Part shown: positions 47,473 through 58,090 of the stretch, in pieces
Position numbering within the stretch: the stretch's first letter is position 1
Layout of the letters: each line of letters begins with the position of its first letter
Assembly (NCBI GenBank): GCA_000708835.1
Contig: DF237054.1
Coordinates: forward strand, 1 to 64,000
Source of the DNA: Klebsormidium nitens
Lineage: Eukaryota; Streptophyta; Klebsormidiophyceae; Klebsormidiales; Klebsormidiaceae
Direction of reading: 5' to 3'
Length of the DNA: 64,000 nt
Translations under genes and position numbers: made by a program
Notes under the pieces: model-generated
Seen by the model: the letters and a program-made list of their open reading frames with translations, nothing else
Database searches by the model: none
What the model was told of the DNA's origin: nothing

Positions 47473-50400
47473 TCAATACACTGCCCCGAAACCTCCCCCC
47501 CCCTTCCTCGCCCTCCAAATCACCCCCCCCTGCGACGACGCAAAATTCATGGGGGGGGACGGCGGCGCTTCCGGCACGAACTCGTCCCACTTCTCGAGGG
47601 AGGGAGTCGGATCCACATCCTCCCGACCAAGCGTTCCTTCCAGAACCCCTTTCGTTACCATCCCCTCCGCTTCGTCTCCGGCCGCCCCCATCTTTTCATT
47701 CCCTGACGAGTCCCCACGACTTTTACTCGGGCTCCCTTTCAGCGACCCCCCCTCGGCAGCTTCATCCTCGCTGTCAGCAGAGGGATCCCCCTCGTCCGCC
47801 CGGGGCACTCTACCGGGCGCCAGGTCCCGCCGGACGGGCCCAAGCCAAGTGCTACTTAAGCCTCCCCCGCTAACTCTCCCGACCACTGTGCGAAGCTCGG
47901 TGCCCATCTCGCCAACGAAGTGAACCACGTGGCGGGGCGCCAGGATCTCGACGGCGCGCATCAGCTCGGACCTGTAATGACGTCAGCAGGCAGGAACGGG
48001 CTCAGCCCGGGCTCCAGCGATTCAGTCCAGATTATTACGCAAACCGATATGGCCACCCTCTAAAGCAAACAATCACGGAGCACTTCAAAAATCGGATAGG
48101 GATAGGGATCGGAGCAGCAACAGTGTTTGGAGGACGCATTTGTGGGCAGATTCCCACCTCGATGAGTGCATCGAGAAGAGCACTCGGTAGATGCCAAACG
48201 GGTCCTGCCGGGCGACCACGGGCTGCTGCCACACCGGAGGCACTGCTGGCAGCAGGCCCATTCCCCGGGCCTTCTCAGCATCACCGGGCACGTCCTCGCC
48301 GTGCACGAAGAACTGGGAGGACGGCCGGATGAACACCGGGGGATCCCCCCCGGTCTCCACGGCCTTGCGCTGGGCTTCTTCCGCACGGCGGCCGAGGGCC
48401 CGGCCGTCGCACAACTGGAAGGGAAAATGCGAGCAGGGATGAGAATGAAGAGCCTCTCCAGCATCACCGGGCAGGTCTTCAACGTGCACGAAGAACTCGG
48501 AAGGACGGCCGGATGAAGACCGGGGGATCCCCCCCGGTCTTCGCGGCCTTGCGCTGAGCTTCCTTGGCGCGGAGACCGAGCGCCCGACCGTCGCACAGCT
48601 TAGGGAAAGAGAAGAGGCTCGTGAGGGTGGAAATCTGGTGAGCCACTGAACATCGCTTCGATGGGGCAAAGAATGCAAACTTTGCAGATAGACGAGGACG
48701 GCTGGATGAAAACCGGGGGATCCCCCCCGGTCCCTGTGGCCTTGCGCTGGGCTTCTTCTGCGCGGCGGCCGAGGGCCCGGCCGTCGCATAACTGGAAGCG
48801 AGACAGGGGGCGTCAAAAGTAAGAGTTTGATCAGCATGCTTCAGGAAAGAAAGGAGAGGTAGTTGAGGAGAGGGGACGCTGGCAACAAGAAATGACGACA
48901 AAGACGGCTCTCAAAGTGGTTTGGAGTTCGTTGCTTGGTAAACGGACCCAGAACTATGATCGCAATTTGGATCAAAGAAGTCGTTCTAGAAAGGACCATA
49001 CGATTTTTCTGACGCCCTGATTGAAGCACAGATGTCGAGCATACGACGAGTATAGCCTCGGTTCCTGAACCAGTGTGGCCTTAAGGTCATCAATTATGCG
49101 CAACTAGTCCGAGAACTGCTGTGGTTCTTGATCACAGGCCTCCGCAGATCGGAACAGGTTAGGAAAAACCTTTGTAAAAAGGCGTTGCCCCGCAGTACAC
49201 GCCAGGACAAGAATCCTTCGAGACTTGGTGAGAAACATCCAAAATTAGCTTCAATTCAATGATTACCCGTTGGGCGCAGTTGACAAAGGTGCCAAAAGAG
49301 AGAAAGTCGAATCTTATCAGGGGTTTGTGAGTGTCACATTGGGCAGAACACTCACGTGGAAGCGAGTCGACTTGGATTCGTTCACCAACCACTCCGGGTG
49401 CATGAACGTCAGATCGTCCCACCTGCGACAAGATGACGTCACCCTGTCAGCTCAACAGCGGCGGAACGGTCTCTACGAATCCTGTCCGTGGAGCTTTGAG
49501 GAGCCCTGCTCGAGATGTGGCCCCCGAAAGTCTACCTCGAATATGCTCCTCAGGCCAAGACAGCAATTGAATACGCACAAAGGAACCCAGGGACTGTAAG
49601 TCAACGAAATGTTGCACAGTCGCTCTGAGAGTCTAGTGCTCGTCAAATATTTACAGCGGCACGTTCTCAACCACAATTCAAGAACACGTTGACAATCAAC
49701 CTTCACAAACTTGGTCCTCTATACGGTTATGATGAATAAAAAAGGTCCAAAACCTCAGGCAAGGCCGCTAAAGGCCCCACGCGCAGCAAAGGATGACAGC
49801 TGTGCTGCCCGTGTGCCTTGCAAGACGTTTCTAACCAAAGGCAGCACATAATGGATCACGAACAAGCGTTCCCTGTCGCATCTGTCTCTGCTGCGCGCGC
49901 GGCTCACCAGGTTCGTGCCGACGCCGACGCGTTGCTGCGGTCCACCCAGAAGCCGCAGCCGAACTTGGCAAAGACGCCCTCGAGCACCTGCGCGCCGTAC
50001 AAGGAATCGCTCGAATGTCAGGGACTCTCTGTGTAGAGTCTGCCAACAGTTCCTAGTACGAATGATAAGCAGCTGCGCCTGCAGAAAAGTACCACTCAGA
50101 CCTGCCTGATTTTCCAAACTCCTGAGCGCCTGTGTCTCATGTAGAGGCTTGCTCAGCGTCTGCGTGGATCAAGGATACGGTTCGCACATCTGCGCCGGCG
50201 TCAGTCAGAAGAACGCTCGGCTCCTAAGATTTATCGGTGTAAATAATCATTAAAATCCTGTAAGGATGCTTTCGAGCAAAAGCGCCCATGAAAAGAACTG
50301 GATTACTTCGTTTAACTCGGCTCCGCGTTTCAAGCGCTCTCAGCTCTTGGATGCGCCCTGAGCTACCTGCCTCCTAAAGCGCCTCAGATTTTCAGTAAGG

Positions 50401-52894
50401 GCGTACGGGGTTGGCTGACGTCAGCCTCTAAGGGCAATGGCTCAGTGAGTTGACCATCACGACTGCGGGCACCAACGAGACGTTTTTGGAACTCTACGCT
50501 GCTTGTTTAAATCAAAAGCCAAACTGCTGACGCTCTACCAAGCCAACACAAACACAAAAATCACACCCAAAACCTAAGAAGACCAGTTTTATCCGAACCT
50601 ACAATTTCGAAACAGAAACCTTGACCAGAAATCAACCTCAACCTTGACCAAATCCCCGCGCTCACCTCCTCCATGCCCAGCTGGTCGCACGCCAAGAACA
50701 CCTGCTGGCCGTCCTCCGAGTGACGTGCGATGACGTCACACACCTGACGCACCGCGTCCTCTTTGGTTGGGAAGCCGTATGCTTTGTCGCCGTATGTGCA
50801 GTCCATGAACAGGCACTCCAACGGCTGCAGGGGAAAGGGAACGCTGATGTCGACGAAGGAGAGGACTGAGAGTTAGAGGTCCGATGCCTGCCTCGTAGGT
50901 TCAGAACACCTTCGAGTGAGGCTGCCAACAAACAAGGAGCGCCTCATCGGGGTGAAACTAGGCATTGGCAGAGTGTACAAGACGTCTCTTTTACGAAAAG
51001 GAGAGTCTGCAAGAATACAACCAACACTTTGTTGTTGCGGCGTACTCAGGGCATCTGGAGTGAGGACTCTTCGGCATGCGGGAAGTGCTGCCGCCCTTTG
51101 GCAAGAGAGTGATGTCAGCAGGGGCTTGGACGCAAGCAACAATGCACCGGACATAAAGTACGAGCTTCCAGCCAAAGAATGAAGATTGATTAAGCTCATG
51201 TGCACCAAAAGACAGGAGGGTTCTCCTGCTTTGGCAGGTGCCCCATGGCTCCATGATCACAACATTAAGTCTATCCACTTATGCCCAGCTCAGATTGCCA
51301 CCGATTATCTCAAATCCAAGCGAAATTGACTCTAGACGTCTCTGTGACTACACAGCCCGTTCCCGAAGACAGATCATCATTTTCCCTCCAACGATCTCTG
51401 TTCAGTGCAAGCAGTTCTTTTCAGTCTGGGAGATTTCCCTGTTGATTTATGATGATTGATGATTGATGCTGATGATGATTGATGATATGCGCAGGTGATA
51501 TATTCGAAACTTACCCGCCTCCGCAGAAAGGCCTTGACAGGCCGCACCACTCTGGCCTCTGCCAACCGAGCGTCCCCTGTGTGGAGCACATACCCATGGT
51601 CCTCGACATAGAACAGGAGCATGATGGCGCCTGCAAAGAAACGGCAATGCTTCAGCGCGGTGACTGCGCGAGGATTGTTCCCACTGCTTGTTAGACTGTG
51701 AGCTTGCACCAGTGCCCAAATGAGGGGCACGCTGATCTTAGGTAGATGACAAGTCAAGCTTTGCAACAACAGCGCAGAGAATGGCACCCTAGACCGCCAA
51801 CAGACCCTTGAAACCAGCACAGAGAACTGCGTTTGTCAATGATGCCAGATAAAAGGGGTCCATTGCTCGGATGGTCAAAAGTTGGGCCTGCAGATCAATC
51901 AGGGGGGACAAGATATCAATTCAAGGATTTTTTATTGTCCAGCAAGATAAGAGGATCTGGTTGCTGCTTACCGGGGCAATGGTTGGCATCAAACGCACGA
52001 ACGCTTATGTTGAACGCTTTGTCTTCATCTTCCAGTATCATCTCGCCGCCATCGACCTCTAGATAGCAGAACTTGGCATTCCCAAGCTGGAAAGGAAAGG
52101 GAGATCATTGTATTTGATCAGTATACGCGCAGAGATGGAGAAAAGCTGGTGAGCAAGAGATGGTATTTAAAGCCCAGACCACCCAGCAAGAAGTTGTCTG
52201 GTGGGCATCGTTTACCCCTGAACACATGTTGCAGAATAGTCTATGTCGACAGCTGGCGACATGTGATTCTAGTGACAAGGAGCAACAACTGGCAACGGGA
52301 TGCAACCAACTGAGTTGCCTTAGCTCGCTCCAACAAAGTTCATACCCCATACCTGCCTTGCTTTGCACTACTACCGAAAAGACAACTTAGCTTCCATTCG
52401 CAATCGACAGCTCACCTGCGGAAAGTGGCACACCACCAGATCCCTGGTCGTCCGAGAGCAGTAGATGGTCCGGTCTGCGGTCCGGAAGGAGGCCAACCCC
52501 GCCATGTGATCTGCAGAAAGAACCCACCCTTAACATTCCCGCTGAAAGAAACTAAAAGCATGACAGTGTACTTGACTTAGTAGAGACACTAACAAGGCTT
52601 GTAAACCGCAAGCACCTCTTCTTTGACAGGTGTCGGCTGATAAGCGCAACGTTTACTTGCGGCGGGGTTCCAACAAAGAGCAGCATACCTATCACCAGCG
52701 GTAAAAACATGAACAGAGGTACAGCCAGAGCGACTGAGTACCAACAAGAAAGCAGCCTGGGGCCCAAGAAACTGACCTGTATGGGCGTGGGTTAGAAAGT
52801 GGTGGCGCTTGCCATGACAGGAGACCCTGTCCCACGAGTCTACCGTGAAGGGTAGCCACATGGGCATGTTCACAGGCTTGTCTCGCCGAGCCAT
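47473..52894 (-). CDS. SNM1-family DNA-repair metallo-beta-lactamase (At1g19025-like), 9 exons visible
   Basis: Exons: 52894-52777, 52510-52416, 52086-51972, 51630-51515, 50824-50666, 49987-49908, 49422-49356, 48414-48158, 47971-47473. All phases agree. The catalytic metal-binding motifs are present: THAHTDHMAGL (HxHxDH, split by intron 1), DANHCPG (split by intron 3) and HTGDAR. The beta-CASP part follows with PLECLFMDCTYGD, QQVFLACDQLGMEE, DPPVFIRPSSQFF and VLFSMHSSRSEL, the C-terminal His block. Family members are 5'-exonucleases or hairpin nucleases that act in crosslink and double-strand-break repair, in the nucleus. Blocks and order resemble plant At1g19025 most; Artemis/DCLRE1C is the closest animal relative in the VIRPS region. 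The start MARRDKPVNM is the first ATG of exon 1. After the nuclease domain, exon 9 becomes acidic and low-complexity, and its frame ends at 47473. A further tail exon at 46686-47438 is likely. Exon 8 is preceded by two partial copies. Confidence 0.9.
48158..48791 (-). repeat. Tandem array of exon-8 starts in the SNM1-like gene (one full exon plus two partial copies)
   Basis: The functional exon starts at 48414 with LCDGRALGRRAEEAQRKAVE. Copies start at 48598 (LCDGRALGLRAKEAQRKAAK) and 48791 (LCDGRALGRRAEEAQRKATG), 184 and 193 bp apart. Each includes 90-160 bp of exon sequence and an AG acceptor. The 48598 copy has an extra base after FIRPS that shifts its frame. The 48791 copy diverges after FIQPSS. 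All carry the GGGGGGATCCCCCC palindrome. Confidence 0.9.
51441..51486. repeat. GATGATT microsatellite next to the exon-4 donor of the SNM1-like gene
   Basis: A run of GATGATT and GATGAT units lies in intron 4, about 30 bp beyond the donor at 51514. It gives short stop-rich frames and no structure of note. Confidence 0.7.
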
Positions 52895-54671
52895 AATCTG
52901 TACTTGCTTGTCGCACACCTGCTTGTATCAAAGGAAGCACCTTTGGACGCGTAGAATCGCTTGAACTCTCAAGCTGAGACTCCAACAGGTTGACCCTGTG
53001 CTCCCCGAGCCTTGCTACATATATCCAATGCTTGTACAGTTCATTTTACGCTCTCAGGACACGACCAGGATCGCCAGGCCTGTTGGAAGGCTGCCTTGAA
53101 GAAAGTTCCTTGAACATCTTGCTGCGCTGTTTACGCTAGGTGTATAATACACTCGCGAGCGATCAGAAGGGAGCATCATGCCAGAGCAAGCCAGTTGAAG
53201 CAGCCTTCTGCGCTTGCAGAACTTTACTTTAGGTCCTAGTTGCAGCTTTCTGCAGTTTCTTCAGCAGTGCTCTTGAAATTCCGAAGTGGCGGTTGATCAT
53301 TTTGTTCCCGCCGAACTGACGCATCCACCGGGCACCGAGGCGTCAACAAGAAGCTGCCGTTCGCCCAAGCGTTCGATCTTAGGTTTCAAAACCTGGCCGC
53401 AACTTGGCGGCGCGACTTTCCCGTAGATTTGCCGGTTCTCCTCGCTGATTGTTAGCCAACGCCCGGGGAAAACTATCTGTCTGGCGCAGCCGCCGCGGGC
53501 CGCGCCTCCGCGCCCGACTCGAGGAGCCTGGGCTGAGCTGTAAGCGGTGCTTGATCAGCATTGTCATACCTAAGGTGCGTCTCAGCGTTCGCTCATTCTC
53601 TCTATCTCAACAAGCTCGTCAGTAGGGTCGTACGTAGTTCTCGGCCCGGTTGTCAATATAACTCTGATCATTTCTTTCACACTCAGCTATACCACGTTCG
53701 AGGCACGTTCGCAAGTCACAGCCTTTATGTCTGCAGCCTGTGCAGTCCCCTTGAAACCTGTCAGGCCAAGTACTGCAAGAAGGCGGAAAGCCTATGTCAG
53801 CATTTCTATCAGGTTACTGTCAGCCAGAAGGAATCTCAAATGGAGCGACCAGGACTAGTGGCTTCCGCCTTAATCCTGTCTCCTTCGGAACCGCAGCTTC
53901 GGGCAGCGCTTGCTAGGACCATAGAACCAAGGATGCGTTTTCTCCAACAATACGTTGAGCGAGGTAAAAATTGACGAACCATGCAAAGATCGACGTTGAA
54001 TTGCGACATTGTTGTATTGTTGCCGCAAGCCGCAAAGCCGGACATAACTAGGTACTCCAGGCAAATATTGTGTACTGTGTTGAATTGCTTTCAAGGTTGC
54101 TAGATGTAGATTAGCCCCGACCCGTCGGTACGGTAGACAGTTTCAATCTTGTGAGGCGTGTTGCAATCGAGTATGCTTCACTTCGATTCGTTCGAAACGA
54201 AAATCCAATCTGTCAGATCTTTGAAATCAGTGCCTTGCGTGGCAGCACTTCTAATGATTGCACGAGTCTCTGGGCACATTCTTTTGAGTTTGGTCCCCGT
54301 TTGGTCCGTGCACCGATGCGTTGATGGCCACTACAGTTGGGCAGATTCTTAAGTGCACAGACGAACTTGATCTACGACCCGAATGTAACGGAAACCTCCT
54401 CTTGGCGGCTCCCCTTTTGAAGGGCCACTGGATGTCCAACTCGAATCCAAACACATGGTTGATGCGATGTTGTTTTAAAAGTACGAAGCTGAGTTTGAAA
54501 GCAGCTTTATACGGACCAAGGTTGCCTTTGCCCTTCGCAACACTAGCTTAACAGCTTGGTTCGTCGACAAATGACGAAGGAAAGTTTTAACGGAGACCTT
54601 GTTCGCCTTCCAGACCGCACACGAGAATTCCTGCACTTTTGGAACATGTAGTCTTTAGGTGACCTATAGAC
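52895..54671. other. Intergenic region upstream of the SNM1-like gene
   Basis: It should hold the promoter of the SNM1-like gene and the 3' end of the next minus-strand gene. It also contains the possible mTERF-like fragment listed separately. Nothing else is supportable. Confidence 0.4.
53838..53974 (+). pseudogene. Possible mTERF-like fragment
   Basis: A plus-strand frame reads MERPGLVASALILSPSEPQL and then TIEPRMRFLQQ. Organelle mTERF repeats often carry a Leu-rich segment followed by an 'EPR-x-x-FL' step, so this may be one repeat of an mTERF gene. Only one such repeat is visible, with no neighbours. A GTAAAA donor-like site follows it at about 53964. Chance similarity is a real alternative. 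Confidence 0.25.
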
Positions 54672-56957
54672 CTATCCTCGCTGCTGAGGGGTACTCCCAG
54701 GGTGACTGCGGGCGTAGCTCTGCTGGAACGCGTTCCACGAACTCTGCGGCCGCGCGCTGGGCGCGGCCGCCCTCCGGTTCCGAGCCGGCGCAAACCCCGC
54801 GCCGCCGCCGCAGTCAAAGTCGGAGAACGAGTCGAACCCGGGGGAAAAGCAGGCGGGGGGAGCCCGGTTCATCATCTGGGTCACGCCCGTTATGGAGCTC
54901 GAGAAGGCGGCCTGCTGCGCGCGTGCTTGTTCTGCGAGGCTCGTAGAGAAGCCCGCGAGCGTGTCTTTCAATTTCCGTTCTCAGTCGGCGTTCTGCTGGC
55001 GGATTTTGGCGACCTCGCCCTCCGCCGCCGCGAGCATCTGCTTGAGCGCCGCGAACTTGGCGCTCGTACTTCTGTCGACCTTCCTCTCCGCGGACTCCAA
55101 CGCAGCCTGCATTTTAGTAGGATGTGTTGATCAACTTACCGCACGTCAAACCTGCAGATAGAAAAACGACTCGGAATTTCAGCACATGGTGCGAAATCCA
55201 CAACTGCGGCGGGCCTGGCAGTGCGTGACCCTCCTTTTCCTGGGGTGAACATGTGGGACAGAAAGGGATCTCTCGATAAGCTGCACATTTTTCGAAGAAT
55301 GTGGGTGAGGAGTCGTAATCTGGTTCTACCTTATTTACTGTTCACTTTCTAGGGGAACCGCAGCGAAGCCGTTGTACTGTTGTAAACCCTGCTACCAAGC
55401 TCTCTCGAGAGCCGACCCGTTCACCCTGGCCTTTGCCGTCTCGTGCTTCGTCTCGTACGCCGCCATGCGCTGCCGGAAAGCGTCTCGCCGAACAGTCGTG
55501 TAAAGCTCCGTCGCGTCTTCTGGGGACAGCCCTCCAAACTTCGCGAAAAGAGCGCTCACAGCTTTCTCATGTATCTTCTCCCCGGTTTCGACTAGGCTCT
55601 CGTTATCCCAAGGGAGCTTTTCCGGGGCGAGAGCGGCGGCCATTTCGGCCTCCATCTGATTGATGGTGGCGTCCAGGTCCTTCTTGCCTTTGGTTTCGAT
55701 CGCTGCGTCATTTAGCGTGCGCAGGGCGGATTCGAAGCCCTCCAGCGCTATCGTCACCTGCGCAAAGCGAAGGCACTTCATTGCTACCGCACCCTGACCT
55801 GCCTGATCGCAGCCATTGCTAACCTTACTCAGTCCGGTGAGCGTGATCAAGTTTGTTGTCAACACACGTTTAGACCCTGATGAGTCGAGGTTTCACCTCT
55901 GAAGCCTTCTCCTTGTCAAGGACCTTGGCGGCAGCACACGCGTTCTTCCAAAAACGGGTTGAGAGCGGGACGCGACAACATATATCACAACAAGCTTCTC
56001 CTCACACAACCACAGGCTGATCTAGTCTGGATTCACCAGCATTTTCACCTTACAATCAGGGCGTGCTGGTTACATTCACAAGTACGGACCTTTCACGTTG
56101 CGCTTCGTAGCAGCTTCTAACAAAGACTAGCGAACCATGACCTAATAGCCCTAGATGCTGTCGGTAGCTTTACATCAACCGCTGTAGTGTCTTCAAGCAG
56201 AAACGACTTGACGCACCTTTTCCTCGAAGACGTCAGCAAGGGCTCGGGGAAGCCCCCGGGGGGCGAGAGACATCCACAGGTCCCGGAGCTCGTTCTCAGC
56301 CGTTCTGACACGTAGCTCCAGGTCCGTCCTCTTGAGGGGTAAGTTGGGCGAGAGGTCATCTTGTAGGGTCTTAGCTCGCTCCTCGAGCGCCTGAACAGCG
56401 GCTTCGCACATGTCCCTGCAATGGAGACGGAGGAAGTGAGCAGTGGTGAAACTTATCAAAATGCAACTGCTCGTTTACGAATGAGTTTTAGAGGTGTACA
56501 CCTACGTGTAGGTTCAAGAAGGACGTCAGAAAGCTGCGGCTGACGGGCAATTATTAATTTTAAGAACTTCTCAGCCGTGAACGCTGACAGCTTAATCAGT
56601 AGAAGCAACTCGGAGAACGGCGCCTTTTCTCTCTTTCAAATCAAGCTGTTAGATCCGATACTGGAGCCGCATTGATCCGCAGTACGGGCCGCGTACCTCT
56701 GATACTTTTGCGTCAGTGTCTTCGGTACGAAGTTTCATCAAAGGCAGCATACCGTCCAAAAGCAGAATCTTTCCGTTACGTTCAGCACACTGTCTGCAAA
56801 GTTTCTTCAAACATCTGCGCGCCCCTAGTACGGACCTGCAGATGGCCAGTACGAAGTCCTTCACCGGGATGGCCGCCTCCGATTCCTGAACCCTCCAGAG
56901 GGCGAAACGGAGGACGCTCAGCTTTCCCGCTCCAGTCAGCACGCCTCTCTGCGACAT
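54672..56957 (-). CDS. Helical/coiled-coil protein, perhaps related to guanylate-binding protein C-termini; in-frame TGA
   Basis: Exons 56957-56836, 56415-56217, 55757-55425 and 55106-54672 join in matching phase (2, 0, 0). The product starts MSQRGVLTGAGKLSVLRFAL, continues with CEAAVQALEERAKTLQDDL, an Ala/Glu-rich helical segment (DNESLVETGEKIHEKAVSAL, FRQRMAAYETKHETAKAR) and a coiled coil (AALKQMLAAAEGEVAKI). The last two segments recall the helical domain of GBP-type GTPases, but no GTPase domain is present and the segment order differs, so that link is tentative. A TGA at 54983-54981 interrupts exon 4. The same frame continues for 103 codons of sensible protein (ERKLKDTLAGFSTSLAEQAR, then a Gly/Ser/Phe-rich tail). 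So the gene ends early at 259 residues, or it was recently broken, or the base is a sequence error. An exon upstream of 56963 is possible because a CAG acceptor sits just before the ATG. Confidence 0.55.
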
Positions 56958-57528
56958 ATTGCCCTGCAACTAAATGCAAGAGAAATCAGAGGTGCCCTAG
57001 TTTCCGGGCTGAATCCAACGACGAAGCAAGTAGCGCCCGCGCAGACAACTTGCCCATAGGAAAGGTTGAAAGGGGTATGCGTGTAGATGAGATGCCACAG
57101 ATCTGCGGAACGGAAGCAAACGACATATAGGAGCCGTATTTGGGAAGCCAGGTATTTGCATCTGGGTGCTCAGACTACCCGAAACTACGAGGAACCTGTA
57201 TATTCTGTGGCAGGAGAAGAGGAAGGCCAGGTCGAGGTCGCTGGTTGATCAGCGAATTTCTCCCACAATGTGCCATTTGTTGATATATAATGACTCTGCC
57301 TGAATGGAGCTGCTTGTGTAAGATGCCGGATCGCCGCCGGTCAACTTCACGTGCAATGGCAAATCGAACAAAGGGTCATTTTGTGCGTCAGTCCGATTGC
57401 TCAATGTCTCACCCCCGTTTCACTGCTCCCTTTCGTCCACGCTCACACTGGCTACAATTTTTTCACGCTGATTTTCTGCTTCCAGAATCGAGGCCCTTTG
57501 AGCTCAACAGCGGGCACACGAAGGATAG

Positions 57529-57660
57529 GAGCGGAACAAGCGGCTGCTGGAAGCCGAGCGCGCCGCGCTGGTTGAACAGCAGCGCCACCTCGCAGCGGAA
57601 GCGGAAGCGGAGAAGTGCCGGGCCCGCGTTCGTGACACCGCCTACCGTCAGAGCGGGGTC
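57529..57660 (+). pseudogene. Coiled-coil-coding fragment on the plus strand
   Basis: After a TAG acceptor-like site the frame reads ERNKRLLEAERAALVEQQRH and onward through EAEAEKCRARVRDTAYRQSG. The composition is that of a charged coiled coil, with codon use like real exons here. No start, donor or partner exon can be fixed with confidence. It lies head-to-head with the minus-strand helical gene, whose coiled coil it resembles in style, so an inverted, broken copy is possible. Confidence 0.35.
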
Positions 57661-58013
57661 AAGAAGATTCAGTACTTTTGGGATCGGGGTCGGGGGTGCT
57701 GTTGGAAGGGCTGACGTCACGGTGACGAGGTTTTGAGTTTTGACCCGGAGCTTCCCCATCGACGATTGGTCGAAAGAAAACTAGCCCAGGATATCGCCTT
57801 TGAATCTATCCACGGCAGCCATTCCAACAGCATCCCCGGCCCAGGTCCCAAAATCACTGATTCTATTTGACCCCGTTCCGTCAGGTCCGTCACGCTTTCG
57901 ACCATGGGGGAGAGCTTTGAGAAATGTGACCGTAATTTCCAAGACAAATGACGGTCGCGCGAGGAGCTGCCGGCGAAACATTGATACAGAATGGCGACTG
58001 GTTCTGCTTACAG

Positions 58014-58090
58014 GGCGCGGCAGGAACAAGTGCTGCGCGACCTGGATGCGGAGCGGGACCTCATGGAGCAGATCATGCATGGATGCGGAG
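58014..58090 (+). pseudogene. Second coiled-coil-coding fragment on the plus strand
   Basis: Following a CAG acceptor at 58011-58013 the frame reads ARQEQVLRDLDAERDLMEQI and ends near a GTAGCT donor-like site. It is rich in Glu, Asp, Leu and Arg, as in the fragment 350 bp upstream, and could be its next exon. No protein family is recognised. Confidence 0.3.

Noticed and set aside
47319-47923. Long Pro/Ser-rich plus-strand frames opposite the SNM1-like tail
   Set aside because: They are the antisense shadow of a Gly/Glu-rich low-complexity coding region.
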